From positions 62,001-126,000 of the forward strand of contig NZ_JAJFNK010000004.1 in assembly GCF_021739485.1 (NCBI RefSeq): a DNA stretch of 64,000 bases, in the 5' to 3' direction. The stretch's first letter is position 1. Every line of letters begins with the position of its first letter. Under the pieces are notes generated by a model. That model did not search any database. It had not been told where the DNA came from and was given only the letters and a program-made list of their open reading frames with translations. This DNA is from Alicyclobacillus tolerans (lineage in GTDB: Bacteria; Bacillota; Bacilli; Alicyclobacillales; Alicyclobacillaceae). Both the position numbers and the translations under genes were made by a program. This document shows positions 17,117 through 25,349 of this stretch, one piece after another.

Positions 17117-18478
17117 TTAGCGGTTCTGTTCAAACCAGTACGCAAAGCGGTACAGTTTGGCTTCGGAATGGCTGCGACCCACCAACTGCAGTCCAATCGG
17201 CAGGCCGCTCTTGGAAGTGCCGCATGGGACCGATAAACACGGATTCCCTGTGTAGTTAAACGGCGCCGTAAACCGCAACAATGCGCCTCTCACGGGTTCC
17301 GGCTGGCCCTGAATGACAATTTCCCGCTGGTTGATGTCCGGCGGAAGGATGGGCAGGGTCGGGGTGATGAGGACATCGACATCGTCGAATACGCTGTCGA
17401 GCATTTGAGTTGCCTGCGGACGAAAGCGCATCGCTTTGAAGTATTCGTAGCCCCGGGGTTCCGCGCTGGCCAAGAGCCGTTCCCGCACTTCGTCGTCGAG
17501 CAAAGCCGCCCGGTGATTCAAAATGTCTTCGTGAACGGCGTACGCTTCACTTTTCTGGACGAGCTGTTGCCCTTCAACAAAACGGTTCATGTCCGGGAGG
17601 TTCACCGGGACCAGAACAGCTCCCAAGGACTCGAACACCTTTTGGGCAGCCTGGAAGGCATCAGAGACTTCTGGGTCGAGTTGTTCATTAAAGTACGACG
17701 TGGGAACTCCAATTTTCGCATTGTGAATTTTTTCCGTAAGGTAACGAGTAAAGTCTTCGGTCTTCATAGGGGTTGAATACGGGTCTTGTTCGTCGTACCC
17801 TGCCAAAACCCCCAACATCACCGCGTTGTCCATCACAGTTCGGGTCATGGGGCCAACGTGATCGAGGGAGTAACTCAACGGGTACACGCCCCGTTTGCTG
17901 ACTCTGCCAAACGTAGGCTTCATGCCGACGATACCGCAGCACGCTGAAGGGATACGAACAGAACCCCCGGTATCGCTGCCCAATGCGCCATAGCACAACC
18001 CCGCGGCCACGGCAGCCCCGGAGCCGCTGCTCGAGCCCCCCGTCATCTTGACAGGATTGTGCGGATTTCTCGCCGGGCCGAACAAAGAACGGTCCCCAGT
18101 CGGCCCGTATGCGAATTCGTGAGTATTTAATTTCCCCAATACGATACCGCCGCCGTCATAAATGCGTTCAACGACTGCAGCGTTTTCTTCCGGGACAAAA
18201 TTCTCGTAGACTTTTGAGCCCATGGTCGTGCGCATGCCACGCGTGTAGATAATGTCTTTGATACCTAATGGAATCCCGTGCAGCGGTCCGAGATAACTTC
18301 CAGTGGAAATTTGCTGCTCCGCCGTCCGTGCAGCCTGCAGCACGGACTCCGGGTCAAGCGTGACAAACGCGTTGAGTTCGTCGTTTCGCCTTTCAATGTC
18401 TGCCAACAAATCCTGAACCAACTCAACGGGAGATACCTGCTTGTCGCGCACCAACTTCGCTGTCTCGATTAAGTTCAA
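17117..18478 (-). CDS. Amidase-signature family hydrolase (GatA-like)
   Basis: Serine amidohydrolase of 453 residues. The Ser-cisSer-Lys triad is readable. Lys falls in GIPLGIKDIIYTRGM near residue 73. The nucleophile region is MTGGSSSGSGAAVAAGL, followed by GALGSDTGGSVRIPSACCGIVGMKPTFGRVS. The TTG at 18478 is preceded by GAGGAGG. No gatB or gatC is adjacent, so a free-standing amidase is more likely than the Glu-tRNA amidotransferase subunit. The substrate is unknown. A 39-codon ORF ends just before its ribosome binding site. Confidence 0.9.
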   Translation of the reverse strand: MNLIETAKLVRDKQVSPVELVQDLLADIERRNDELNAFVTLDPESVLQAARTAEQQISTGSYLGPLHGIPLGIKDIIYTRGMRTTMGSKVYENFVPEENAAVVERIYDGGGIVLGKLNTHEFAYGPTGDRSLFGPARNPHNPVKMTGGSSSGSGAAVAAGLCYGALGSDTGGSVRIPSACCGIVGMKPTFGRVSKRGVYPLSYSLDHVGPMTRTVMDNAVMLGVLAGYDEQDPYSTPMKTEDFTRYLTEKIHNAKIGVPTSYFNEQLDPEVSDAFQAAQKVFESLGAVLVPVNLPDMNRFVEGQQLVQKSEAYAVHEDILNHRAALLDDEVRERLLASAEPRGYEYFKAMRFRPQATQMLDSVFDDVDVLITPTLPILPPDINQREIVIQGQPEPVRGALLRFTAPFNYTGNPCLSVPCGTSKSGLPIGLQLVGRSHSEAKLYRFAYWFEQNR

Positions 18479-18490
18479 CGCAATTCCTCC

Positions 18491-18610
18491 TCAAAGTCCG
18501 TCCATTTGATCAAAAACTTGAAAAATGTGTACAACGGCCTGTCCATTTCCTACGCAGTCCCGACAAAATTTGTAACCCTTTTCATCGATAATAGCACAGT
18601 TGACGTGCAT
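18491..18610 (-). CDS. Possible 39-aa CxxC micropeptide coupled to the amidase
   Basis: A short ORF beginning MHVNCAIIDEKGYKFCRDC with a CxxC pair. Its stop codon immediately precedes the GAGGAGG site of the amidase gene. A GGGG tract lies 7 nt before the ATG. The tight junction and the conserved-looking cysteines suggest a real coupled gene, but no family is recognised. Confidence 0.4.
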   Translation of the reverse strand: MHVNCAIIDEKGYKFCRDCVGNGQAVVHIFQVFDQMDGL

Positions 18611-18767
18611 AACTGTGCCCCATTGTCTCAATCCAATCCGGTTTCGCACCCCTTGCGCAGAACATACCGCCTTACAAGGGATAGCCTTGACGCGATCCCG
18701 GAAGAATAAAGACAGGTTTTCACAGGCTTCACCTATATCGAATAAACGTTGAGGAGGCGGACTGCGC

Positions 18768-18908
18768 ATGGCAGAAAAGTGCTATTACTGCGAGCACGAC
18801 ATTGAGAACCGACCGTATTACGTGACCTTTTACGATGCCGATGACGAGCACGACGAGCCCCTGTGCGACACCTGTTATGCGGAGTGGCTCGCATCCATTA
18901 AAGGGTGA
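18768..18908 (+). CDS. Small zinc-ribbon-like protein
   Basis: A 46-residue acidic protein with two CxxC knuckles (CYYC at residues 5-8 and CDTC near residue 34), typical of a small treble-clef or rubredoxin-like zinc site. The ATG has AGGAGG 10 nt upstream. It is likely cotranscribed with the 50-aa gene that follows 35 nt later. The function is unknown. Confidence 0.7.
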   Translation: MAEKCYYCEHDIENRPYYVTFYDADDEHDEPLCDTCYAEWLASIKG

Positions 18909-18943
18909 CATTAAAGACATTAGAGGGTGAATGAGGGGTGACC

Positions 18944-19096
18944 ATGAAAAAGAGACAGCATCCAAATATTGCTCCTGGAATGGAAGAGGACTCCAACGAG
19001 TTGGAACGCCGCGCGAGTGCGGATGAAGTGGCGAAAGGGCAATCGACTCGCGTGACCAAGCTGGTCCTGGACGAAACGGAACCCAGTCCAGACTGA
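18944..19096 (+). CDS. Small hydrophilic hypothetical protein
   Basis: A 50-residue charged protein, MKKRQHPNIAPGMEEDSNEL at the start and VTKLVLDETEPSPD at the end. A GAGGGGTG site precedes the ATG. It lies downstream of the zinc-ribbon micropeptide in the same orientation and is followed by a GC-rich hairpin. It resembles the many short soluble proteins of Bacilli, but no family was recognised. Confidence 0.6.
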   Translation: MKKRQHPNIAPGMEEDSNELERRASADEVAKGQSTRVTKLVLDETEPSPD

Positions 19097-19113
19097 CAAT
19101 CAAACGGCAACAA

Positions 19114-19137
19114 GGGCGGGCCATAGCTGACCCGCCC
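19114..19137. terminator. Hairpin between convergent small genes
   Basis: GGGCGGG (19114-19120) pairs with CCCGCCC (19131-19137) over a 10-nt loop, placed between converging stop codons. The U-run is poor in both directions. Confidence 0.5.
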
Positions 19138-19158
19138 AACCTTGCCTGATTCGTTTTC

Positions 19159-19380
19159 TTACTCGAATTCCAAATCGTCGGGGTTGTCGACTTTGACATA
19201 TGGCTTGCTCCCCAATGGGTCTCGCGGAACCTTCTCGCCAGGTTGATTCGCGCCCTCGTATCGAGAGTCGTCTGGACTGTCCATGGCAATCAGGCTGTCT
19301 GACGCAGCTGCGCGGTCTGGCAATGGCTGCCCCCGTTGTTCACCAGCCTGTTTCGCAGCTTTTTTGTCGAGCTGTTTCAT
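19159..19380 (-). CDS. Small hydrophilic hypothetical protein downstream of yutG
   Basis: A 73-residue, highly polar, probably disordered protein with a basic start (MKQLDKKAAKQAGEQRGQ) and an acidic end (VDNPDDLEFE). AAGGAGAG lies 7 nt before the ATG. The start is 3 nt from the stop of the yutG-like gene, so the two form an operon. No domain was recognised. Confidence 0.65.
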   Translation of the reverse strand: MKQLDKKAAKQAGEQRGQPLPDRAAASDSLIAMDSPDDSRYEGANQPGEKVPRDPLGSKPYVKVDNPDDLEFE

Positions 19381-19383
19381 CTT

Positions 19384-19887
19384 CTATCTCTCCTTTTCAC
19401 CCCTGCGGTGGGCAATGCGACTCGAAGCGGCGGCTGCAATGGCGGCGACTAAATCGTCCAAAAACGCGTGAACTTCTCCAGAAGATTTGTCGTTGAGCCG
19501 CTGTAAAATTCCGTGTTTGACCTTGTCTATGTAGCCGTAGTTGGTGTAGCTGATGGTCCCGTACACATTCAAAATGGACAGTGCCAATATTTCATCCACC
19601 CCGTACAGACTTTCGTCCCGTTCGATAATTCCTTGCAGCGGATGTGATAACTTCCCCTGTTCAGCAAGGACATCGAGCTCAATTCCAGTGAGAACCGCGT
19701 GTTGGACCTCGCGTTTTGCCAACACGTGATAGACGCTCTCCACGCATTCCTCCTTGGTCAGGTTGTCGATGTAATCGGATTGAAGAAAATGCGTCAGCGC
19801 CGCAATTTCTTCAATTTGAACACCCCGCTCAAAAAGGCGCTGAACGGTCGCTTCGAGCAGCGCATCTCCTGGCTTTGCACCGGTCAC
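19384..19887 (-). CDS. yutG: Phosphatidylglycerophosphatase A-family protein (YutG-like)
   Basis: A 167-residue protein matching Bacillus YutG in length and sequence pattern: RGVQIEEIAALTHFLQSDYI, LTKEECVESVYHVLAKREVQ, the GIELDVLAEQGKL segment, and GVDEILALSILNVYGTISYTNYGYIDK. The family fold is that of PgpA, which dephosphorylates phosphatidylglycerophosphate; the activity of this clade is inferred. The GTG at 19887 has AAGGGGG 7 nt upstream and removes an unsupported N-terminal extension to 19989. Confidence 0.88.
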   Translation of the reverse strand: MTGAKPGDALLEATVQRLFERGVQIEEIAALTHFLQSDYIDNLTKEECVESVYHVLAKREVQHAVLTGIELDVLAEQGKLSHPLQGIIERDESLYGVDEILALSILNVYGTISYTNYGYIDKVKHGILQRLNDKSSGEVHAFLDDLVAAIAAAASSRIAHRRGEKER

Positions 19888-20002
19888 AGACGTGCCCCCT
19901 TCCCGTATCACTCGCGCACAGACACGGTAGGAATTGTTTCCTAGAGGCGGCATGCCCATACATAGGCTTTGTGCAGCCGAATGCCACACCAGCCAGAGGG
20001 AA

Positions 20003-20701
20003 TTAAAGGGAGTGGAAGTAGTGGACCAAAAAAGGCACTAGAAACGGAGCTAAGACCACCGTAAACCCGGCGCTGATAATCATGGCCAAACTCGCGATGG
20101 TTCCCTCCAGTGCACCCAGTTCGAACGCTTTAGAGGTACCGATTCCGTGTGCACCCGTTCCGAACAGCGTGCCTTTGGCGATGGAGGACTGGATGTGCAA
20201 GAAGCGGATGACCATTGGACCTACGAGAATTCCAATAAACGCTGTCAAGATGACAAACACAGCCGTTAAGACCGGAACCCCGCCAATGGTCTGTGAAATT
20301 TGCATGGCAATGGGTGTCGTCACGGAACGGGGAGCCAGACTGCCGGCAAGCTGCGCATTAAAGTGCAACGTGTCCGCCAATAAAACCGTAGACACAATCG
20401 AGGTAAACGCGCCAGTAAACACGCTCCCGACGATCTCGACGGCGTGACTCCGGAGCAAGTCGAAGTGCTTGTGCAGCGGGATCGCAAAAGCGACCGTGGC
20501 GGGCGCCAACAAGTCGCTGAGCCATTTGGCACCGGACATGTAGTGGCTGTACGGGGTGCGCGAGACAATCAAGAACACAATCATGGTCAGTACGCTCGTA
20601 ATAATAGGGAATAAAAAAACCAAAGGATAGCGTTTGTACAGCCATTTGCTCGACTGATACACCAATATGGTCACTAGGAAACTCAACACTGCAACCAACA
20701 C
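20003..20701 (-). CDS. lrgB: LrgB/CidB-family membrane protein
   Basis: Polytopic membrane protein of 232 residues. The family signature region LAPATVAFAIPLHKH is followed by SLAPRSVTTPIAMQISQTIGG and GTGAHGIGTSKAFELG. LrgB partners LrgA in holin/antiholin-like control of murein hydrolase activity and, in some species, pyruvate transport. The GTG at 20701 immediately follows the lrgA stop, with GGAGG 9 nt upstream, so the pair is translationally linked. Confidence 0.93.
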   Translation of the reverse strand: MLVAVLSFLVTILVYQSSKWLYKRYPLVFLFPIITSVLTMIVFLIVSRTPYSHYMSGAKWLSDLLAPATVAFAIPLHKHFDLLRSHAVEIVGSVFTGAFTSIVSTVLLADTLHFNAQLAGSLAPRSVTTPIAMQISQTIGGVPVLTAVFVILTAFIGILVGPMVIRFLHIQSSIAKGTLFGTGAHGIGTSKAFELGALEGTIASLAMIISAGFTVVLAPFLVPFLVHYFHSL

Positions 20702-21073
20702 CTAATTCGCCCTCCTGCGGCGCTCAACTCTGGACAGAAATTCTGTGACCAGTCCTGTGCTCACCATGACTAAAACTGTGCTGAGCGCAATCACCAAAAC
20801 AAAGTATTCACCCTTCGTTTCCATCAAGTGTTGATAACTGAGCACCCCGACGGCAGGCGGGATAAAAAACAGCAGCAGATTTGCAATTAACCAGTTGCCG
20901 CCTCGCTCCAGCCACTCCACGCGGATGACTTTGAGCCGAAGCAGGATGAATAGGAGAATGAGACCCAAAATACTGCCTGGAATATCAATGTGAAGCCAGT
21001 GAGACAGTAAACTTCCAACCAGTGAAAACCCGTAGAGGATCGCAATTTGTATTGCCGCCAAAATGACTTTCAC
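20702..21073 (-). CDS. lrgA: LrgA/CidA-family holin-like protein
   Basis: A membrane protein of about 123 residues with four helices. Landmarks are DIPGSILGLILLFILL, VEWLERGGNWLIANLLLFFIPPAVGVL, and a basic C-terminus ERRRR. The GTG at 21073 has AGGTGGGG about 6 nt upstream; an in-frame GTG four codons earlier is less well placed. It is the first gene of the lrgAB operon. A 6-bp inverted repeat (GTTCTG...CAGAAC, 21131-21147) lies upstream and may be a regulator site. No LytSR or LysR regulator gene is adjacent. Confidence 0.92.
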   Translation of the reverse strand: MKVILAAIQIAILYGFSLVGSLLSHWLHIDIPGSILGLILLFILLRLKVIRVEWLERGGNWLIANLLLFFIPPAVGVLSYQHLMETKGEYFVLVIALSTVLVMVSTGLVTEFLSRVERRRRAN

Positions 21074-21321
21074 GGTGCACCCCACCTCGCAGGATTGATC
21101 TTAGCACAGCGCTGTATTTTTTAGAACAACGTTCTGCATTACAGAACAAGGTGCAAATAGGGTCGCCGTCCGTGCTCCATCCTATCCCGCTCACGCATTG
21201 TCCGGTAGAATGGCTATGAAGTCTGGTGTTTGGAGGATTTACTGGATTTGACGGATTTGCGAACGTTTCATTGATACAGGCTTACAAACCTTTCGTTTGT
21301 ACTGGCCAGGGAGGTGGCAAC

Positions 21322-22236
21322 GTGAATAAAAATCGACTGGGTCAATCGGATTTGTACGTCAGTGAAATCGGTCTGGGCTGCATGTCGTTGCCCAATGACG
21401 AGATGGACGCCGCCGCCATTGTTCACCGCGCACTCGATGTCGGCATCAATTTTTTTGACACGGCAGACTTGTACGGACAGGGGCGTAACGAAGAACTGCT
21501 GGGCAAAGCGCTCGAAGGTCACCGCAACGAAGTCGTCATCGCCACCAAAGTCGGCAACAGGTTCGAACCAGGTCAGCCCGGATGGCGCTGGGATGCATCT
21601 GGAGCGTACATCAAACAAGCCGTGTTTGACAGTTTGAAGAGGCTCGGCACCGACTACATCGACCTCTACCAACTGCACGGGGGAACTTTGGATGACGACA
21701 TGGACGAAGTCATCGCAGCATTTGACTCCCTAAAGAAGGAAGGATGGATTCGCTTTTACGGAATTTCGTCCATCCGCCCCAACGTCATTAAGCAGTACGT
21801 CAAACGCTCCCAAATCGTCAGTGTGATGATGCAATACAGCATTTTGGACAGGCGGCCAGAGGAAGAAATTCTCGACCTTTTACACGCCAACCAGGTGAGC
21901 GTCATCGCGCGCGGTCCACTCGCCAAAGGTCTGCTTTCCGCTCAGGCAGCCGATCGAGTGACTGACGACGGGTACCTGGATTATTCGAAAGCAGAGATTT
22001 TGGAGTTGGCACAAAAGCTGCGCGACATGGCGGGAACTGCCAGCAACCCGTCCCACACCGCCATGAGGTACGCATTGGCGCACCCCGCTGTGGCCACCGC
22101 CATTCCCGGATCCAGCAAGGTCGAACAACTGGTAGAAAATGCAGCCGTTGCCCACATGCCGCCGCTTTCAGAAGAACAACTCGACCGCATTCGTTCCTGG
22201 TCTCACTCGAACATCTATCGGCAACACCGCGAGTAA
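21322..22236 (+). CDS. Aldo/keto reductase (YhdN/IolS-like)
   Basis: A 304-residue TIM-barrel oxidoreductase beginning VNKNRLGQSDLYVSEIGLGCMSL. The active-site pattern FFDTADLYGQGRNEELLGKAL, IATKVGNRF and DYIDLYQLHGG is complete. The cofactor-binding end reads AIPGSSKVEQLVENA. It belongs to the AKR11/12-like group of general-stress reductases rather than the AKR5 group of its neighbour at 16215. The GTG at 21322 with GGGAGG 7 nt upstream is chosen over an unsupported start at 21226. Confidence 0.92.
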   Translation: MNKNRLGQSDLYVSEIGLGCMSLPNDEMDAAAIVHRALDVGINFFDTADLYGQGRNEELLGKALEGHRNEVVIATKVGNRFEPGQPGWRWDASGAYIKQAVFDSLKRLGTDYIDLYQLHGGTLDDDMDEVIAAFDSLKKEGWIRFYGISSIRPNVIKQYVKRSQIVSVMMQYSILDRRPEEEILDLLHANQVSVIARGPLAKGLLSAQAADRVTDDGYLDYSKAEILELAQKLRDMAGTASNPSHTAMRYALAHPAVATAIPGSSKVEQLVENAAVAHMPPLSEEQLDRIRSWSHSNIYRQHRE

Positions 22237-22250
22237 ACTGAGGTTTTTAA

Positions 22251-22305
22251 CAGCGAAACAGCGAAACAGCGAAACAGCGAAACAGCGAAACAGCGAAACA
22301 GCGAA
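22251..22305. repeat. 8-nt tandem repeat array
   Basis: CAGCGAAA is repeated six times head to tail from 22251 to 22298, followed by a seventh imperfect copy. It begins 15 bp after the aldo-keto reductase stop and is non-coding. A two-copy TTGCAAATGG repeat follows. Arrays like this vary in copy number by slippage. Confidence 0.95.
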
Positions 22306-22355
22306 CTGGTTGCAAATGGTTGCAAATGGTTGGAATTTGTTACAAAAAAGCACAA

Positions 22356-22383
22356 GGGCCCCTTGTCGTACTCCAAGGGGCCC
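22356..22383 (-). terminator. Terminator of the acyl-CoA ligase/dehydrogenase operon
   Basis: GGGCCCCTTG (22356-22365) pairs with CAAGGGGCCC (22374-22383) around an 8-nt loop. On the minus strand it is followed by a U-rich stretch after the hairpin (complement of acaaaaaagca). Confidence 0.75.
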
Positions 22384-22413
22384 CCTAGCCCAACGAACGC
22401 AAGCTGAGCTGGA

Positions 22414-24141
22414 TTACTTCGCTTCCTGGTCGCGCAAGACGCGTTTTAACACCTTCCCTGCGGCGCTTACAGGAATTTCGTCGACAAACGCCAGCTCGCG
22501 GATCTTTTTGTAGGGAATCACCTGTTGGTTCACGAATCCCATCAATTCCTCACCCGATACCTGTGCGCCCGCTTTCTTCACCACAAACGCTTTGGGAATC
22601 TCGCCGACTTCCAGCACCTTTTTGCCAATAACCGCGGCGTTCGCGACGGCAGGGTGCTTGAACAACAACTCTTCCAATTCCCGGGGATACACGTTGTAGC
22701 CTTTGTAAATCAACATATCCTTCTTACGGTCTACAATGGACAAGTAGCCGTCGTCGTCCAATACCCCGATGTCTCCGGTGTGCAGCCAACCGTCTTCCTT
22801 CAGAACGGCCGCTGTCTCTTCCGGTTTGTTGTAATACCCCTGCATGACCTGGGGTCCCCTAAGGCAAACCTCTCCTTCCACACCCGGAGGCAATGGTTCT
22901 TCACTCCCTCCGTCAATGGCCACAACCTTGACTTCGGTATTGAATACAGGGATGCCGACTGTCCCAACCTTGCGCGTGCCGGCACGAAAGACCGGATTGG
23001 ATACCGCCCCCATCGTGACTTCGGTCAATCCATAGGCTTCGCCCACCACCGCGTTTGGAAACCTCTGTTTCAATAAATGGATCAGTTCTGTGGGAAGCGG
23101 AGCGGCTCCAGAAGAAATGCCCCGAACCGACGAGAGGTCGCGCTCCAAAAAGTCCGGATGCCGAAGCAGTGCGACAAACACCGGCGGGGCGCCGCCCATG
23201 GTGGTGACTTTGTACCTTTCGGCATCTTCGAGATACCTGCCCGGGTCAAAACGCACGTGGATGACAGAAGTCGATCCGGTCAACACAGGGTTGTTTAAAT
23301 ATCCCACTGTACCCATGGCGTGAAACCACGGAGTAATGTTCACCGCAATCCCGCGGCCAATCGGAACGGGGTATTGGTCTTGCTCTCCCGTGAGTGCCGG
23401 GTCGAGCGCTTCCACGCGCAATACCCCATCGACGACCTTGGGTAAGGAACCGGTTTGCCAACACGCAAACTGGATGACGTTCGCAACCACGTTGAAGTGA
23501 GTCACCATCACGCCCTTGGAACGGCCCGTGGTTCCTCCGGTATAGGCGAGATGCGCGAGGTCTCGTCGAGGGTCGACTTCTACGTCAGGTTCCTGTGCCT
23601 TTCCTTGTGCCTTGAATGCCAAAAAGCCGATCCAGTTGGGTCCGAAAAGTGTCGCGTCAACGGGTTGAGGGTCGGGCAGCGCCTCAGATTCCCCCGTCAC
23701 CACCACAAAGCGAATGTCGGTCTGGGCGAGCACGCCTTGAATCGCTTTGGCCACCAACTCGTGCGTAATCACAGCCTTTGCGCCGCAATCGTTGAGCTGA
23801 TACGTCAAGTCTCCTGGCGGCAGCAGCGGATTGACGGGTGAGAACACAGCCCCTGAAAGCAAGATGCCGTAGTACGCCACAATGTACTGAGGGTTATTCG
23901 GCATGTGAATGGCCACGACATCCCCCTTGCCAATCCCGTGGTCGATGAGTGCATTGGCAAACTTCAGCGACTGCTCGTAGACCTCTTGAAACGAAACCCT
24001 GCTTTCGTTGTACACAAAGGCGGTCCGATCTTGAAAGCGCTGTGCGCTCCCTTTGAGAATGGCTCGCACGGGCACCGACGGAAAATCGATGTGCATCGGC
24101 ATCCCCTTGGGCCAAAACCTCTCGTGTGCTGGGCTTGGCAT
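22414..24141 (-). CDS. AMP-forming acyl-CoA ligase (long-chain fatty acid-CoA ligase type)
   Basis: Activates a carboxylic acid to its CoA thioester through an acyl-adenylate, 575 residues. The P-loop-like motif is YTGGTTGRSKGVMVTH, followed by GEAYGLTEVTMG (A5), TGDIGVLDDDGYLSIVDRKKDMLIYKGYNVYPRELE (hinge and A8), and the catalytic Lys motif PVSAAGKVLKRVL (A10). The ATG is preceded by GAGGG at 6-7 nt. It is the last gene of an operon with two acyl-CoA dehydrogenases, pointing to catabolism of a fatty or branched acid or a steroid-like side chain. Confidence 0.92.
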   Translation of the reverse strand: MPSPAHERFWPKGMPMHIDFPSVPVRAILKGSAQRFQDRTAFVYNESRVSFQEVYEQSLKFANALIDHGIGKGDVVAIHMPNNPQYIVAYYGILLSGAVFSPVNPLLPPGDLTYQLNDCGAKAVITHELVAKAIQGVLAQTDIRFVVVTGESEALPDPQPVDATLFGPNWIGFLAFKAQGKAQEPDVEVDPRRDLAHLAYTGGTTGRSKGVMVTHFNVVANVIQFACWQTGSLPKVVDGVLRVEALDPALTGEQDQYPVPIGRGIAVNITPWFHAMGTVGYLNNPVLTGSTSVIHVRFDPGRYLEDAERYKVTTMGGAPPVFVALLRHPDFLERDLSSVRGISSGAAPLPTELIHLLKQRFPNAVVGEAYGLTEVTMGAVSNPVFRAGTRKVGTVGIPVFNTEVKVVAIDGGSEEPLPPGVEGEVCLRGPQVMQGYYNKPEETAAVLKEDGWLHTGDIGVLDDDGYLSIVDRKKDMLIYKGYNVYPRELEELLFKHPAVANAAVIGKKVLEVGEIPKAFVVKKAGAQVSGEELMGFVNQQVIPYKKIRELAFVDEIPVSAAGKVLKRVLRDQEAK

Positions 24142-24184
24142 GTTCTTCCCTCACCTTCGGCGAATTCACTTCGTCCCCTTACCC

Positions 24185-25321
24185 TTACCATCCCATGGCA
24201 AGTGCGGTTTTCTCGCGAAAGTCGTCTGGAGTCCCCAGGTAATTCTCGAGCGATCGGGCGCGTTTGAGGTACAAATGGCAGTCGAGTTCCCAGGTAAAGC
24301 CGATCCCCCCATGAATTTGAATGTTGTGTCCCGCGGCCGTAATGAGGGCTTGAGTGACAAACACCCTGGCTGCGGCCACCGCCGCAACGCGATCCGGCGC
24401 GTCGCTTTGCAAGGCCCAGTTGGCGTAATACGTCAGTGAACGGGCGGTTTCGAGGTCGAGTTTCATCTCGGCAATGCGGTGTTTGACAGCTTGAAAACGC
24501 CCAATGGGCTGGCCAAACTGTACCCGTGTGGAGGCATACTGAGCCGACATTTCGACCACCCGTTGCAATGACCCAACCATGGTCGTCGTCCAAGCCGCCG
24601 TCAAATGAAGGCTTCCTTCCGACAACAGTGGCCACCCGCCACCGACGGGCCCCAGCACTTGGTCCTCAGAGGCTTCCACTTCGTGGAAGTCCACCTGCAG
24701 CAGCGAGCGCGTGCCGTCAAAGCTGTTTAGACGCTTTCGTTGAAGACGGGCATCAGCGGCATCCACCAAAAACAAAGTCACCCCGTTTTCGACACCGCCG
24801 CTCTCTGTACGAGCAGGAACAACCAACGTCTTCGCGGCGTCGGCATGAGGAACTAGAGTTTTGGTTCCGTTCAACACCCAGGTGTCTTTCTGCTTGCGGG
24901 CTGTCAATTGAATGGAAGCGGCGTCAAATTGGCCTTGTGGTTCCAGCCACGCGAGGGTTACAAAGTGATGACCAGCTGCAATTTTGGGCAAATAGAACTG
25001 TTGCTGGCCGGGCGTCCCAGACTTCGTCAGCAGGGGAACCGCAAACGCCGTGGTTTCCGGAAATTCGCCCGGAACAACTGCACGTCCGAGTTCTTCAAAC
25101 AAAGGCACCGTGTCCAAATTGGACAGTCCAAGCCCTCCGAACGCTTCCGGCACATTGACCGCCATGCACTCCAGTCTTCGAAAACCTTCTTTCACGTCGT
25201 CCAAGGCGCGTGCGTCGCCTTCCATGAACCGCCTGGCGATTTGGGTCTGACCCAGCGACTCTATCAGTTTGCGAACGGACGACCCGAACATTTCCTGCTC
25301 CGGACTGAGTGAGAAATCCAT
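24185..25321 (-). CDS. Acyl-CoA dehydrogenase, probable non-catalytic-type partner subunit
   Basis: A flavin acyl-CoA dehydrogenase-fold protein of 378 residues. It has FVTLAWLEPQGQF in place of the usual substrate-loop motif and the C-terminal segment HIQIHGGIGFTWELDCHLYLKRARSLE. The usual EGT-EIQ motif near the C-terminus is absent. It is shorter and more divergent than its neighbour. In actinobacteria such adjacent dissimilar pairs (FadE26/27, ChsE4/5) form alpha2beta2 enzymes; the same is inferred here. The ATG at 25321 has GGAGGTG 5 nt upstream. Confidence 0.88.
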   Translation of the reverse strand: MDFSLSPEQEMFGSSVRKLIESLGQTQIARRFMEGDARALDDVKEGFRRLECMAVNVPEAFGGLGLSNLDTVPLFEELGRAVVPGEFPETTAFAVPLLTKSGTPGQQQFYLPKIAAGHHFVTLAWLEPQGQFDAASIQLTARKQKDTWVLNGTKTLVPHADAAKTLVVPARTESGGVENGVTLFLVDAADARLQRKRLNSFDGTRSLLQVDFHEVEASEDQVLGPVGGGWPLLSEGSLHLTAAWTTTMVGSLQRVVEMSAQYASTRVQFGQPIGRFQAVKHRIAEMKLDLETARSLTYYANWALQSDAPDRVAAVAAARVFVTQALITAAGHNIQIHGGIGFTWELDCHLYLKRARSLENYLGTPDDFREKTALAMGW

Positions 25322-25349
25322 GCTTTCACCTCCGTGCTCATTGGCCATT

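Noticed and set aside
17117..18478. Amidase as the GatA subunit of Glu-tRNA(Gln) amidotransferase
   Set aside because: No gatB or gatC adjoins, and the gene forms a unit with an aldo-keto reductase; a free-standing amidase is more likely.
22251..22305. CRISPR-like repeat array
   Set aside because: The unit is 8 nt with no spacers and no cas genes lie nearby; it is a simple tandem repeat.
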